A stretch of DNA of 64,000 nt from Arthrobacter jinronghuae. Its GTDB lineage: Bacteria; Actinomycetota; Actinomycetes; Actinomycetales; Micrococcaceae. The notes beneath the pieces are model-generated. The model saw only the letters and a list, made by a program, of their open reading frames with translations, ran no database searches and was not told where the DNA came from. Where the stretch lies: positions 1,178,001 to 1,242,000 of the forward strand of contig NZ_CP104263.1 of the NCBI RefSeq assembly GCF_025244825.1, written 5' to 3'. Numbering within the stretch: position 1 is the first letter of the stretch; every line of letters begins with the position of its first letter. Shown here piece after piece: positions 52,167 to 59,874 of this stretch. The position numbers were made by a program, and so were the translations under genes.

Positions 52167-53459
52167 TTATGCGGCTAGGTCTACGTAGGGCCGCCAGTTC
52201 GTTTCCGTCGTGGTGATGACGTACCGGCCCGGGTCGATGGAGTCGTCCGCGACCTTGAGCGGCTTGTCCTCGCCCCGCTCGGTGGCTTTCGGGTCCCACG
52301 AGTAGCCGGGGAACTCCTGAATGATGCCGGGGCAGCGGTCGGAGACGAGGAGCTTGCCGGCCATCATCAGGGACGACATGGTGCGGATCCCGTACAGGAC
52401 GTCGTTGTCGGCGTTGATGATGTTGTTCAGCCCGTCGGCGGCCAGCTGCACCTTGAACGATGCGGCGGCCGGGTCAACGATCGTCCACTCAGGTTTCAGG
52501 GACGACGGATACGGCAGGTGGTCTTCGTCCAGCCAGGCACGGATCGCGGCGGACTGCTGGGCGTCGGTCATCCGCAGTTGGGCTTGGCCGGCTTCGTACC
52601 GCCATTCGTCCACGAAGTAGAGCCGGTGGTCTGTGCCGAGCCCGAGGATGATCGCTGAGGTGGCGTGCGTGGTGCCGTAGTCGATGCCGACCCCGAACAG
52701 GCGGGTCATTTGGGGCAGCTGTGACCAGCGGATGACCTGCCCAGGGAGGTCTTCGGCGTCGTGGTAGTTGGGGTTCCAGAAGTCGAAGACAGCGCCCTCA
52801 GCGGCCACCCATTCGCCGAGGATGAAGCGCCGGTACCAGAGGCCCGTGAATTCGTTCTTGATGGCCTCCACATAGGAGGGTTTCAACGAGGGGTTGTCGT
52901 CGATGGTGAAGGACCAGCGGGTCCAGTCCAGGAGCGGGTTCGTGAGCGCCCCGATGCGGTCGAGGAACTTCTTCTTCAACCAGTGCGCGGGGGAGTCAGG
53001 GTTGGTGGTGCCGAACAGTTGTGCGCCGTCGACGGACATACGGCCGAGGAGCTGGGTGAAGAACTCCTCCGGGATGGTCGTAACCTCATCCACCAAAGCG
53101 CCGGCCACGGTCATGCCTCGCAGGACCCGTTCCGCTTTCGCATCACTGGCACCCATAACGTGCACGACCCGGCCAAGGATCTTCACGGTCGGCGCACCAT
53201 AGTTCCCGACGACATGTTTGGCGAGGTCACCGAACAGGTCCGTGTTCTGCAGTGGGGCGATCATGTTCCGCCACACCGAGTCCCTGGTCCGGCCGATCAT
53301 CAGCAGCTCACCGCCCTTGGGGGCGCGGGCCACGAACATCAGCCACCGCAGCAACGCGATGATGGTCTTCCCTGACCGGATCGCACCCTCAAGGATGTTG
53401 ACGCGGGCGTTACTGTTCTGGAGGAACTGGAGCTGCTTCGGGGACACCGCTGTCGCCAC
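52167..53459 (-). CDS. Terminase large subunit
   Basis: This 430-residue packaging motor is of the PBSX type. It has the Walker A motif GAIRSGKT (residues 25-32), the Walker B motif GALVDEV (around 120-126) and a nuclease domain beginning VGIDYGTTHATS and running to IVDPAAASFKVQL. It starts inside the small-subunit gene (50-base overlap) at GTG 53459. Confidence 0.92.
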   Translation of the reverse strand: MATAVSPKQLQFLQNSNARVNILEGAIRSGKTIIALLRWLMFVARAPKGGELLMIGRTRDSVWRNMIAPLQNTDLFGDLAKHVVGNYGAPTVKILGRVVHVMGASDAKAERVLRGMTVAGALVDEVTTIPEEFFTQLLGRMSVDGAQLFGTTNPDSPAHWLKKKFLDRIGALTNPLLDWTRWSFTIDDNPSLKPSYVEAIKNEFTGLWYRRFILGEWVAAEGAVFDFWNPNYHDAEDLPGQVIRWSQLPQMTRLFGVGIDYGTTHATSAIILGLGTDHRLYFVDEWRYEAGQAQLRMTDAQQSAAIRAWLDEDHLPYPSSLKPEWTIVDPAAASFKVQLAADGLNNIINADNDVLYGIRTMSSLMMAGKLLVSDRCPGIIQEFPGYSWDPKATERGEDKPLKVADDSIDPGRYVITTTETNWRPYVDLAA

Positions 53460-53937
53460 CGGTCACCCCTATCTGCTCCATGAGCCGGTCCAGCATCGAC
53501 ACAGCACCCTGCACACCGTTATCTGTGTCCACAGCTTCGAGCTTCGCCGTCGTCGTCATCGCAGTCCCCACAGCCTGCAGCAGCGTCTTCTTGTCGTTCG
53601 CCGGGATGAAGTCCAGGGTCTTCGGCTTCTCCTCACCAAACGAAGCTTTCAGGATCGTCCGGAACTTCGGGGCCTCCAGATCGTCCAGGATCTTCTCGGC
53701 CTGCCCGTACAACCGTTCGGTGATGTTCTGCCGGCGGAGCTTCCCATCGAACACACGAGCCTCAACCGCTTTACGCGTACGTTCGGTTCGTATCGTTCGA
53801 ACGCCGGCCTTCTTGGCCCAGCTCATGACGGTGGTTTTGGGGATGCCGAGTTGTTTCTCTACGGCGCTCGGCCCGTGGGTTTCGTAGAGTTTGAGGGCTT
53901 CGGTGCGCTGTTCGGGCGTGTATCTGCTCGCGGGCAC
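53410..53937 (-). CDS. Terminase small subunit
   Basis: This 175-residue DNA-recognition subunit has an N-terminal helix-turn-helix (EQRTEALKLYETHGPSAVEK and IPKTTVMSWAKKAGV), then a helical oligomerisation part. The GTG 53937 follows GGAGGTGACGAT. It should bind the cos or pac site, probably in the region just upstream. Confidence 0.85.
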   Translation of the reverse strand: MPASRYTPEQRTEALKLYETHGPSAVEKQLGIPKTTVMSWAKKAGVRTIRTERTRKAVEARVFDGKLRRQNITERLYGQAEKILDDLEAPKFRTILKASFGEEKPKTLDFIPANDKKTLLQAVGTAMTTTAKLEAVDTDNGVQGAVSMLDRLMEQIGVTGGDSGVPEAAPVPPEQ

Positions 53938-53997
53938 ATCGTCACCTCCGGGGTCGTACGGATAACCTTGGCTTGCTCAGCAGCGGCCAAGGGCTTG

Positions 53998-54136
53998 TGT
54001 CGGCTTGCGGGATTCGAACCCGTGTCTCTTCCCCGCTGGGAAGTGTTCTAGAGCTGGCATGTCGGCGGTGCCTGGAGTGTCTAGAATCCGGCCCTCTGCC
54101 CTGCTTCGCCCACACACACCGTTGAACTATCAGCCG
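53998..54136 (-). other. tRNA-like sequence with a good T-arm, poor elsewhere
   Basis: On the minus strand there is a D-arm-like TAGTTCAACGG, two TCTAGA-containing loops (CTA in anticodon-like context), a CTTCCC/GGGAAG hairpin like a long variable arm, and a clear T-arm ACGGGTTCGAATCCCGC. CGGCT/AGCCG can close an acceptor of 5 bp. The element is about 139 nt and the anticodon stem does not pair well. It could be a degenerate or duplicated phage tRNA. It is not a confident gene. Confidence 0.3.
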
Positions 54137-54174
54137 TGGGTGCCGGCGTCTCTCGACGAGCGGCGTAGATACAG

Positions 54175-54354
54175 TCACCAGCCTTTCGGTAGGTCCTGCT
54201 TTCCTTCATCCGTCGGTAGCGAATCGTCGGAAGTCTGTGCGAGGTCTTTCACCCACTGTGGTGTGGGGAGGCCTTGTTTGGCGTCGGTGGTGATGCGGAG
54301 GCGGGCCGCGGCGATGCGGACCCGGTCAACGTGGTTGGAAGCCAATGCGTCCAC
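54175..54354 (-). CDS. Small hypothetical phage protein
   Basis: This 59-residue protein starts at GTG 54354 (GAGG upstream) and contains ASNHVDRVRIAAARLRITTD and TPQWVKDLAQTSDDSLP. It overlaps the upstream small gene by 29 bases. No domain is recognised. It is the last gene before the tRNA-like sequence and terminase. Confidence 0.6.
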   Translation of the reverse strand: MDALASNHVDRVRIAAARLRITTDAKQGLPTPQWVKDLAQTSDDSLPTDEGKQDLPKGW

Positions 54355-54541
54355 GCCGGTCCTCGTAGTACTCGGGTTGGTCCCGGTAGCCGGCGTGCAG
54401 CTCCGGTTCGCTCGTGTAGGAGTGTGCGTGTTCGAGCTGGGTGAAGTTGTTCCCCTCGGGCTGGGGCTCCTGGTCCTCTTGGTGTCCCATCTGGGCGGCG
54501 TGGGCTTCCAGCCAGGCGCAGACGGCGCGGTACAGGCGCAC
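54326..54541 (-). CDS. Small hypothetical phage protein
   Basis: This 71-residue protein (VRLYRAVCAWLEAHAAQMGH...) starts at GTG 54541 right after GGAGGAACC. It is acidic and Gln/Glu-rich in the middle. No domain is recognised. It is probably the first gene of the late transcript. Confidence 0.6.
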   Translation of the reverse strand: MRLYRAVCAWLEAHAAQMGHQEDQEPQPEGNNFTQLEHAHSYTSEPELHAGYRDQPEYYEDRRGRIGFQPR

Positions 54542-54626
54542 GGTTCCTCCAAGGTGGTTGACGGCTACTCACTCGCCCCGCTTGATCGTGTGGGTGGGCC
54601 GGGGGTTTTCGCCGTCAAGTGTGTGG

Positions 54627-54792
54627 GGTGCTGTCCCGCAGGAAGGACCATTGCAGGGTCGAAAGGAATCCGCCATTGAGAGGCCCCGGCCCTACCTTCA
54701 CCAGGTACGTGATACGAGGGGGGCGGCTGGTGTTGACGGGACAGCACCAAGATGTGGGTGAGGCCCCGGGTTATGGGGGTTCCCGGGGCCTC
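54627..54792. other. Inverted repeats upstream of terminase genes (candidate cos/pac or late control region)
   Basis: The gap 54542-54886 holds no convincing gene. GGTGCTGTCCCG (54627-54638) and CGGGACAGCACC (54737-54748) form a perfect 12-nt inverted repeat 98 nt apart. Next to it is a perfect 11-bp hairpin, GAGGCCCCGGG/CCCGGGGCCTC (54760-54792), without a T-tract. The place fits a packaging site or a late-operon leader. Confidence 0.55.
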
Positions 54793-54886
54793 GTGCGCGT
54801 GATCCCAAAGACAGGAATCGCACTATGACTTAAACCTACGTGACAGTTTCGGATATATCAAGTGCTGCGTGATACTTTCTCTCCTG

Positions 54887-55738
54887 TTAGGCGGCAAGGC
54901 GGGCACGCTTGTAGCCGGCGGCTTTGGTTGCGGCCCAGAGGTCGCGGACGTCGGACACCCGGTACACGTTCCGCCGGTCGGCGACCTGGCAGTATGCGGC
55001 CTCGAGTTTCCCGCGGCGGGCCCATTGCCGGATTGTGGCTTGGGGGAGTGCTTCCCGGGTGACGGGGTCGGAGAGCATGCGGCTGATCTCGGCCGCGGTA
55101 CCGTGCTGGTACTCGGCTGCAGCCAAAGCGCGTTCCCGCCAGTCGGATACGTCCCATTCCTGCCCGCATTCCCGGCAGCGGGCGTAGGGCCGGCCGGTGA
55201 GTGCGTACAACGGTTGCTCGCAGGTGGTGCCGTCCTCGTGTTCGGTGGGGCACATGCCGGCGAATACGCGTTGCCCTGCCCGGTCGGTGGCCCGGTTGCA
55301 GTCGTTGAGGGCGTCCCGGAGTTCCTGGAGGAGGTCCCCGGCCCACTCTTGCCGGAGGATGATGTCCCGGCGGACGTACAGCCATGCGGCGACGGCGGGC
55401 GGTTCCCCGGCGGCTTGGCCGAGGTGTTCCGCCCACCCACGGAGGATCACCTCCAGTGTGCGGGCTTTGTCGAGGGCGTCCAGGTTCGCTGGCTCCTGGG
55501 AGCTGGCCTTGCCTCCGCCCCCGCCAACGCTGCCGGCACCGACGTCGAGCTTCCGTGCACTGGTCAGGATGTCCGCCCACGTGCCAGGGACCTCCCGCAG
55601 GCAGTCGGTGAGCTGTCGGGCGTGCTTCGGGCACAGGTGGATGCCGTCCGGGGTCGCCGCCTCACAGGTGGCCGTGCACTCGGTTGAGGCACTCCTAAGC
55701 TCTGCCGACCCTTTGTTGTCATGGATGGAACGGGGCAT
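54887..55738 (-). CDS. Phage DNA-binding protein with zinc ribbon and C-terminal HTH
   Basis: This is a 283-residue protein. It has an N-terminal C-x3-C...C-type segment (STECTATCEAATPDGIHLC) and a helical middle. A zinc-ribbon-like region (MCPTEHEDGTTCEQPLY and ARCRECGQEW) follows, then a C-terminal winged HTH (ALPQATIRQWARRGKLEAAY, then RRNVYRVSDVRDLWAA) like excisionase/MerR-type domains. It is the last early gene before the terminase region, so it may control the switch to late genes, by inference. Confidence 0.72.
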   Translation of the reverse strand: MPRSIHDNKGSAELRSASTECTATCEAATPDGIHLCPKHARQLTDCLREVPGTWADILTSARKLDVGAGSVGGGGGKASSQEPANLDALDKARTLEVILRGWAEHLGQAAGEPPAVAAWLYVRRDIILRQEWAGDLLQELRDALNDCNRATDRAGQRVFAGMCPTEHEDGTTCEQPLYALTGRPYARCRECGQEWDVSDWRERALAAAEYQHGTAAEISRMLSDPVTREALPQATIRQWARRGKLEAAYCQVADRRNVYRVSDVRDLWAATKAAGYKRARLAA

Positions 55739-55788
55739 GCGATAGCCTCCTCTAGATACTTCCGAGAAATTGATGAATAGGGGCATTT

Positions 55789-56445
55789 GTGGCGAACGCA
55801 ATCTGTGGGCGGTGCGGGACTTACACCCATATGACGGTGATAGATGCGGGCAACTGGTCCATGCGAACCAACAGTGATTTTTGGCTCGAAACCGCTTTTC
55901 GATGTGATGCGTGTCGAAGGATGAATATTGGCGTCTCCAGAGTTGGGAGTGTGCCCTCGAGTTGGGAGACAAACCGCGCTGTGGTCGTCGGTTGGTGGGA
56001 CACCAAAACTCCTGAGTCCTGGACACCCAGTTTCCTGCAGGGTCAGGACTACCCGGATGTGCCTCAGGACATCGGGGAGCCCGCATCCGAGGCTCACCAG
56101 ACGTTTAGTATCGGTGCCATACGGTCGTCTGTGCTTATGGCTCGATCGGTCATCGAAGCTGTGGCCAAGGATCATGGAATCCATAAGGGGCCCTTGGTTG
56201 CCAAAATTGATGCCCTCTCCGCCGCCAATCTGATCAAGGACTTTACGAAAGACACGGCCCATGTGATTAGGGCATTTGGCAACGATATGGCTCACGGCGA
56301 TTTCGGAGTTCCTCTGGATAAGGAGGATGCCGAGGGTGTTCTGGACTTTATGGATTTGCTTCTCCGCGAGGTCTATCAAGACCCTGCCAAGCTCAAAGCA
56401 CTCAAGAGCAAGGCTGATGCCAGGAAGGCCACGCCGGCACCCTAA
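55789..56445 (+). CDS. Zinc-finger DUF4145 protein (prophage cargo)
   Basis: This 218-residue protein has an N-terminal zinc knuckle (Cys6, Cys9, Cys39, Cys42) followed by a DUF4145 domain at about residues 110-205. The domain carries ARSVIEAVAKDHGIHKG, LVAKIDALSAANLI and the conserved HVIRAFGNDMAHGD. Pfam notes this domain in restriction-endonuclease proteins. It starts at GTG 55789, divergent by 50 bp from the gene at 55738, and its base composition looks less GC-rich than its neighbours. A defence role is a hypothesis. Confidence 0.8.
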   Translation: MANAICGRCGTYTHMTVIDAGNWSMRTNSDFWLETAFRCDACRRMNIGVSRVGSVPSSWETNRAVVVGWWDTKTPESWTPSFLQGQDYPDVPQDIGEPASEAHQTFSIGAIRSSVLMARSVIEAVAKDHGIHKGPLVAKIDALSAANLIKDFTKDTAHVIRAFGNDMAHGDFGVPLDKEDAEGVLDFMDLLLREVYQDPAKLKALKSKADARKATPAP

Positions 56446-56468
56446 AGCGCATGCCTGCTTGGTGGGGC

Positions 56469-56606
56469 TCACGCTGCGGCTCCTTCTGGTTGGGTTTCGA
56501 TGGCGGGTTCCGTCCACCCGTTGGCGGTCAGTAGTTCCCGGGTCCGGTCCGTGACCTCGAAGCCGTCCTGGAACCGGGACTCCATGACCCCGACAAGCGC
56601 GCCCAT
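56469..56606 (-). CDS. Very small phage protein
   Basis: This is a 45-residue ORF (MGALVGVMESRFQDGFEVTD...). Its ATG lies in the TGATG overlap with the upstream gene, and its TGA is 23 bases from the DUF4145 stop. The coupling argues that it is translated. The function is unknown. Confidence 0.55.
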   Translation of the reverse strand: MGALVGVMESRFQDGFEVTDRTRELLTANGWTEPAIETQPEGAAA

Positions 56607-56929
56607 CAGGCGCCGTCGGCTTTCGCCTGGTCGATGATCTTCTGGTCTGCCTCGTAGTAAGCCTGTGTCGGGTCACTGACCTCCACGAGGATGAGTTCGC
56701 GCCCGTGGGTGATCCATTCCGGGTCGATTAGTTCATCCATGGCGCCAATCATCTTGAACAGGACGGGGCCACCCGTCACATAGTGGGGCAGCGCAAAGGC
56801 AAGGCAGTCAATGAAGCTCCCCTTGTTCTTTGGGAAGTGCCCAGTGATGTGCCAGATGGACTCAGGCTCCGCTGCAGTCCATGGCCGCCGGGCGATCATC
56901 TCCTGCTCAAGCCGCTTGAGGTCGCTCAT
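56606..56929 (-). CDS. Hypothetical phage protein
   Basis: This is a 107-residue protein with a charged N-terminal helix (MSDLKRLEQEMIARRPW) and mixed alpha/beta sequence (ILVEVSDPTQAYYEADQKII). It overlaps both neighbours. No domain is recognised. Confidence 0.62.
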   Translation of the reverse strand: MSDLKRLEQEMIARRPWTAAEPESIWHITGHFPKNKGSFIDCLAFALPHYVTGGPVLFKMIGAMDELIDPEWITHGRELILVEVSDPTQAYYEADQKIIDQAKADGA

Positions 56930-57339
56930 CCTTCGGCCTTCCTGTCGTGGATGGCCTGCACGAGGGCGTGGCCTTCGGGGTCGTTCAGGGCCGCGGTGAG
57001 AGGGTCAGCGTCGCCGCAGTCCCAGCACTGTCCGGCCTTGATGTCGAACTCGGGGGAGGCTTTCGCCAATCGGTTATGCCCCCTTATGCGGTCGTCGCAC
57101 GCAACATACGGAAGCGATGAGATGGAGGTCCGGCGGTGCTTCTTGCGGGCTTCCGGCTTGATTCCTGCCTGGTCAAGCTCACGGTCCGACCAGTCACGCC
57201 AGTGGTGGCGGGGCCATTCCGCGACAAGTTCCCGGTGTTCGTAACCGTCCTCGATGCCGCAGAACGTCTCATTTTCCTTGACCTCGGCGCGGCTCTGCTC
57301 GCACTGCAAGCAGGTGTCCTCGGCCATTCCCGCGCTCAT
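56926..57339 (-). CDS. Zinc-ribbon phage protein
   Basis: This 137-residue protein has an N-terminal CLQCEQ and a C-terminal CWDCGDADPLTAAL; the two C-x2-C pairs flank a helical, His/Trp-rich centre (EWPRHHWRDWSDRELDQAG). It is probably a small metal-binding early protein of unknown role. Confidence 0.65.
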   Translation of the reverse strand: MSAGMAEDTCLQCEQSRAEVKENETFCGIEDGYEHRELVAEWPRHHWRDWSDRELDQAGIKPEARKKHRRTSISSLPYVACDDRIRGHNRLAKASPEFDIKAGQCWDCGDADPLTAALNDPEGHALVQAIHDRKAEG

Positions 57340-57689
57340 CGGGTGGCCTCGGCTTCCGGCTCGTAGAGGACCGTCGCGGGGAGGAACTGTCCATGATCGT
57401 TCAGCTCGTCCAGGCTGAAACGCACCCCGGTCACAACGTTCTTGAGCGGGGCTCCACTGCTCGGCAAGTAGTACGGATCCGAGTAACTGGCGGACTTCAG
57501 GAGCATCTCACCGTCCAGTTCTTCCGCCGTCGTGATGGTGCGGGGCTTGCGGTAGCCGGCGGCGAGGATCTTCGCAGCGATGCGTGTGGATTCGTGCCCG
57601 TCGAACGGCTCGTAGAAGACCTCGACGGCATCGTTGAGTGTCCCTGCGAGTTCGTAGCATTCGTCGGTGGTCTTGCTATCGTTGGTCAT
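57336..57689 (-). CDS. Hypothetical phage protein
   Basis: This 117-residue protein begins MTNDSKTTDECYELAGTLND and has an RIAAKILAAGYRKPRTITTA segment of the kind found in small actinophage early proteins. ATG 57689 is chosen; an in-frame ATG about 72 bases upstream is possible. The stop overlaps the next ATG by 4 bases. Confidence 0.62.
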   Translation of the reverse strand: MTNDSKTTDECYELAGTLNDAVEVFYEPFDGHESTRIAAKILAAGYRKPRTITTAEELDGEMLLKSASYSDPYYLPSSGAPLKNVVTGVRFSLDELNDHGQFLPATVLYEPEAEATR

Positions 57690-57784
57690 ATCGAACTTCC
57701 TTGGTCGTTGTTCGGTCGTGCCCCGGCTGTTCGCGCAGCGCGGGGTCTTTACGTCTTCCATCAGTCTACCGCCTAGCACTTGAT

Positions 57785-58189
57785 TTATCCCCCAGTGACA
57801 GGCGGTATTTCGGTCACGGTTAGGACCATTTCCTTGGGTGCTCCGGGCCGGTAGACGATCGACGGCATGGGCTTCTCCATCCATTCGGGGGTGTCGTTCG
57901 GGACGATCTGGTGGTCCATGGGTTTGGTGCCGGCCAGCGCGTCGCAAAGCGGTTTGAGGGTCCATGCCAGGTTGTCGACGTCGCGGGCGATCCGGTCGGG
58001 CACGAACCATGTCAGTTCCACCCGGCACCGGTCCAAGGCTGGGATGCCTGCCTGTCGGGCCAGGAGGCCCATGGCCTGCCGTGTGTCCCGGACCTTCTTG
58101 GCGTGGGCGTACCGGTTCGAGTAGCCGCCGTTCGGCTTCACCGGTGGAGTCGCCCACGGCAGGGTGATCGACCAGGAGCGGGCGGTCAC
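57785..58189 (-). CDS. RusA-family Holliday-junction resolvase
   Basis: This 134-residue endonuclease should resolve four-way junctions in phage DNA. The RusA pattern is seen: LPWATPPVKPNGGYSNRYAH near the start, RCRVELTWFVPDRIARDVDN with acidic metal residues, then LKPLCDALAG and ending in VPNDTPEW. GTG 58189 overlaps the upstream TAG. Confidence 0.82.
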   Translation of the reverse strand: MTARSWSITLPWATPPVKPNGGYSNRYAHAKKVRDTRQAMGLLARQAGIPALDRCRVELTWFVPDRIARDVDNLAWTLKPLCDALAGTKPMDHQIVPNDTPEWMEKPMPSIVYRPGAPKEMVLTVTEIPPVTGG

Positions 58190-58437
58190 TACTCCCACAC
58201 CCTTTCGCGGCCCGGGAACAGGTCCCCGTCGCTGGTCCCGCATCCGTCGCATTTAACGGCTGGGGTCGGTTCGTAGTAGCTGGGCTGCACCTCGGCCATC
58301 ACTGTGTAGGCGAAGTTCCGGCGCTTACGGCAGTTGAAGCACCAGCGTTCGCCCAACTCCTCGCGGTGAACCTCTCTCATTGTTCCTGGTCGGTTGATGT
58401 GGGCGACTGTGCCGCCTCCGAGATAGACGTAAGTCAT
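58189..58437 (-). CDS. Small zinc-ribbon phage protein
   Basis: This 82-residue protein contains CFNCRKRRNF and CDGCGTSDGD, two C-x2-C knuckles separated by about 30 residues. It is probably a metal-binding early protein. The 148-bp gap upstream (58438-58585) holds only a doubtful 20-codon ORF. Confidence 0.65.
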   Translation of the reverse strand: MTYVYLGGGTVAHINRPGTMREVHREELGERWCFNCRKRRNFAYTVMAEVQPSYYEPTPAVKCDGCGTSDGDLFPGRERVWE

Positions 58438-58585
58438 GCGGTCCTGCTTTCCGAGGCTGTGCGCCTCTGTGAGCGTTTGGTTGGAGCTGGGGTGGGGAAT
58501 TACCCCAGCCGGGGGCTTATCGCCTGTCAGTGGGCGTGTGTCGCCTGCTGGGAGGTATCCGAGGCAGACGGAAGAGAGGAGAACT

Positions 58586-58885
58586 TCATACGGGTTCCCC
58601 CGAACAGTCGCAGATGCCGTCCTCATCGAAGTGCTCCTCGTCCGAGTCATTGTGGATCAAGTCGATGCTGTAGACGACGAGTGCCCCGTTTCCATAGGGG
58701 TCGAGGTACTGGGTTGCCATATGCTCCCCGTCGCTGGCCCACGCACTGAGGTCGTGGCCGCGACCAGGCCGACTTTCGGGCTGGTACGCGATGTGCCATT
58801 CTCCGAGGTCGGTCCCGGTGATCACTTCGATGCGGCGCTCAGCTTGCTCCAGCGCCTTCTGCTGCCTGTCCGTCAGTGTGCTCAT
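58586..58885 (-). CDS. Acidic hypothetical phage protein
   Basis: This is a 99-residue protein with an N-terminal helix (LTDRQQKALEQAERRIEVIT) and a very acidic C-terminus (HNDSDEEHFDEDGICDCSG). Its ATG overlaps the upstream stop (ATGA). No domain is recognised. Confidence 0.62.
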   Translation of the reverse strand: MSTLTDRQQKALEQAERRIEVITGTDLGEWHIAYQPESRPGRGHDLSAWASDGEHMATQYLDPYGNGALVVYSIDLIHNDSDEEHFDEDGICDCSGEPV

Positions 58886-59295
58886 GCTGTTGTCTCGCTT
58901 TCTGGTTGGTAGTGCTTTCCAATGTGTGTTGCTGGCCGCTGCCCGACCTTCACGTCCGCCTGGCAGCACCGGCAGTTCGCCGCCGCCTCCTCCGCATGGT
59001 CCTCACACGCCGGACCCCGGGGGAGGACCGCAGGATCCGTAGCCGTCGACGTCCAGTGCTTTCCATCCGCCGGAAACAGGTTCGGTGTCCGCTTCGCATG
59101 CCGGCCATCCGGGCGCACCTCCGTCGCATACGCCGCCAACGCCCGGAGGACGTGCCCGAAGTCCTGGGCGAAGGGCAAACCGCCCGCGTCATTCGCTTCC
59201 CGGAGGAGCTTGCCCGGCTGGTTCGGAATCCAATCCGGCCGCATCGCCAACATCGCAGCCACCAGGCGCTGCCCCTCCTGATTCGAGAGCTTCAT
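58882..59295 (-). CDS. Hypothetical phage protein
   Basis: This 137-residue protein starts MKLSNQEGQRLVAAMLAMRP, has a helical first half (LLREANDAGGLPFAQDFGH) and an NCRCCQADVK knuckle with His residues near the end. It may help replication, given the neighbour at 59504, but no family was recognised. Confidence 0.62.
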   Translation of the reverse strand: MKLSNQEGQRLVAAMLAMRPDWIPNQPGKLLREANDAGGLPFAQDFGHVLRALAAYATEVRPDGRHAKRTPNLFPADGKHWTSTATDPAVLPRGPACEDHAEEAAANCRCCQADVKVGQRPATHIGKHYQPESETTA

Positions 59296-59504
59296 GCCAT
59301 CCTCCGAAGGGTTTCCCGGCGGCGTGCGTCCCGGCCTCCCCGCGTTAACAAAGCGACGATCGCCGCTTTTCTCTCCCCAGAATCTTTAAAGGCCAGCCAC
59401 CCCAAAAAGGTGAGTATTAAGTACTTGGTCTTGGTCTTGGTCTTGGGCAATGTTCCTGACGCGTTCCGAACGCGTTCTGTCCCACGGGACAACCTGCGGG
59501 ACAT
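59292..59504 (-). CDS. Small ORF after replication-type protein, possibly its displaced C-terminal part
   Basis: This is a 70-residue basic ORF containing KTKTKTK from a TTGGTC repeat in DNA. Its ATG lies in the TGATG stop of the upstream gene. The C-terminal part (KDSGERKAAIVALLTRGGRD) is helical. It may be a separate protein or the continuation of the upstream replication protein after a frameshift. Confidence 0.5.
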   Translation of the reverse strand: MSRRLSRGTERVRNASGTLPKTKTKTKYLILTFLGWLAFKDSGERKAAIVALLTRGGRDARRRETLRRMA

Positions 59505-59848
59505 CAGCGTTCCTCCGCCGTTCCGTTCCTGTTCTGCCGCCATGCCGCTTTCCGTTCCCTCGCCCTCGCCTTGTCCTCCTCAACCTGCTTCTTCGTCCGC
59601 TGGTACTCGTCCCAGGAAAGGAACCGGTAATCCTCCTCGGCAGCCGTCCAGAACCCGGTCTTGATCAGCTTCTGGGCCAGCTGCTTGCCTCGCGGCCACG
59701 ACTCGACGTACCAGGCCGGCACGAGCCCGTCCGTCAGGTAATCCGTGCAGTAGGTGCCGCAGACCAGCCAGAGGCCCATCGCCTCCAAGCCGGCCTTCCG
59801 CGGCTTCGGATGGGAATGCATTTTGTCGTCGGCGTTAAACCAGGGCAT
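59504..59848 (-). CDS. Phage replication-type protein, N-terminal domain
   Basis: This is a 114-residue protein. PWFNADDKMHSHPKPRKAGL, then MGLWLVCGTYCTDYLTDGLV and WPRGKQLAQKLIKTGFW match the N-terminal domain of actinophage replication-initiator/organiser proteins, which are usually about 200-300 residues. Here the frame ends soon after the domain (RKAAWRQNRNGTAEER), so it looks short. It is divergent from the membrane-protein gene at 59875. Confidence 0.7.
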   Translation of the reverse strand: MPWFNADDKMHSHPKPRKAGLEAMGLWLVCGTYCTDYLTDGLVPAWYVESWPRGKQLAQKLIKTGFWTAAEEDYRFLSWDEYQRTKKQVEEDKARARERKAAWRQNRNGTAEER

Positions 59849-59874
59849 TACGGCCACCCCTATATGCTTCAAGG

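Noticed and set aside
54565..54750. A 61-codon minus-strand ORF in the gap upstream of the terminase region
   Set aside because: There is no ribosome site, the composition is Pro/His/Ser-rich, and it spans one arm of the long inverted repeat; noncoding is more likely.
59428..59450. TTGGTC tandem repeat as a regulatory site
   Set aside because: It lies inside the small ORF after the replication gene and is explained as a coding low-complexity run; only a frameshift risk is noted.
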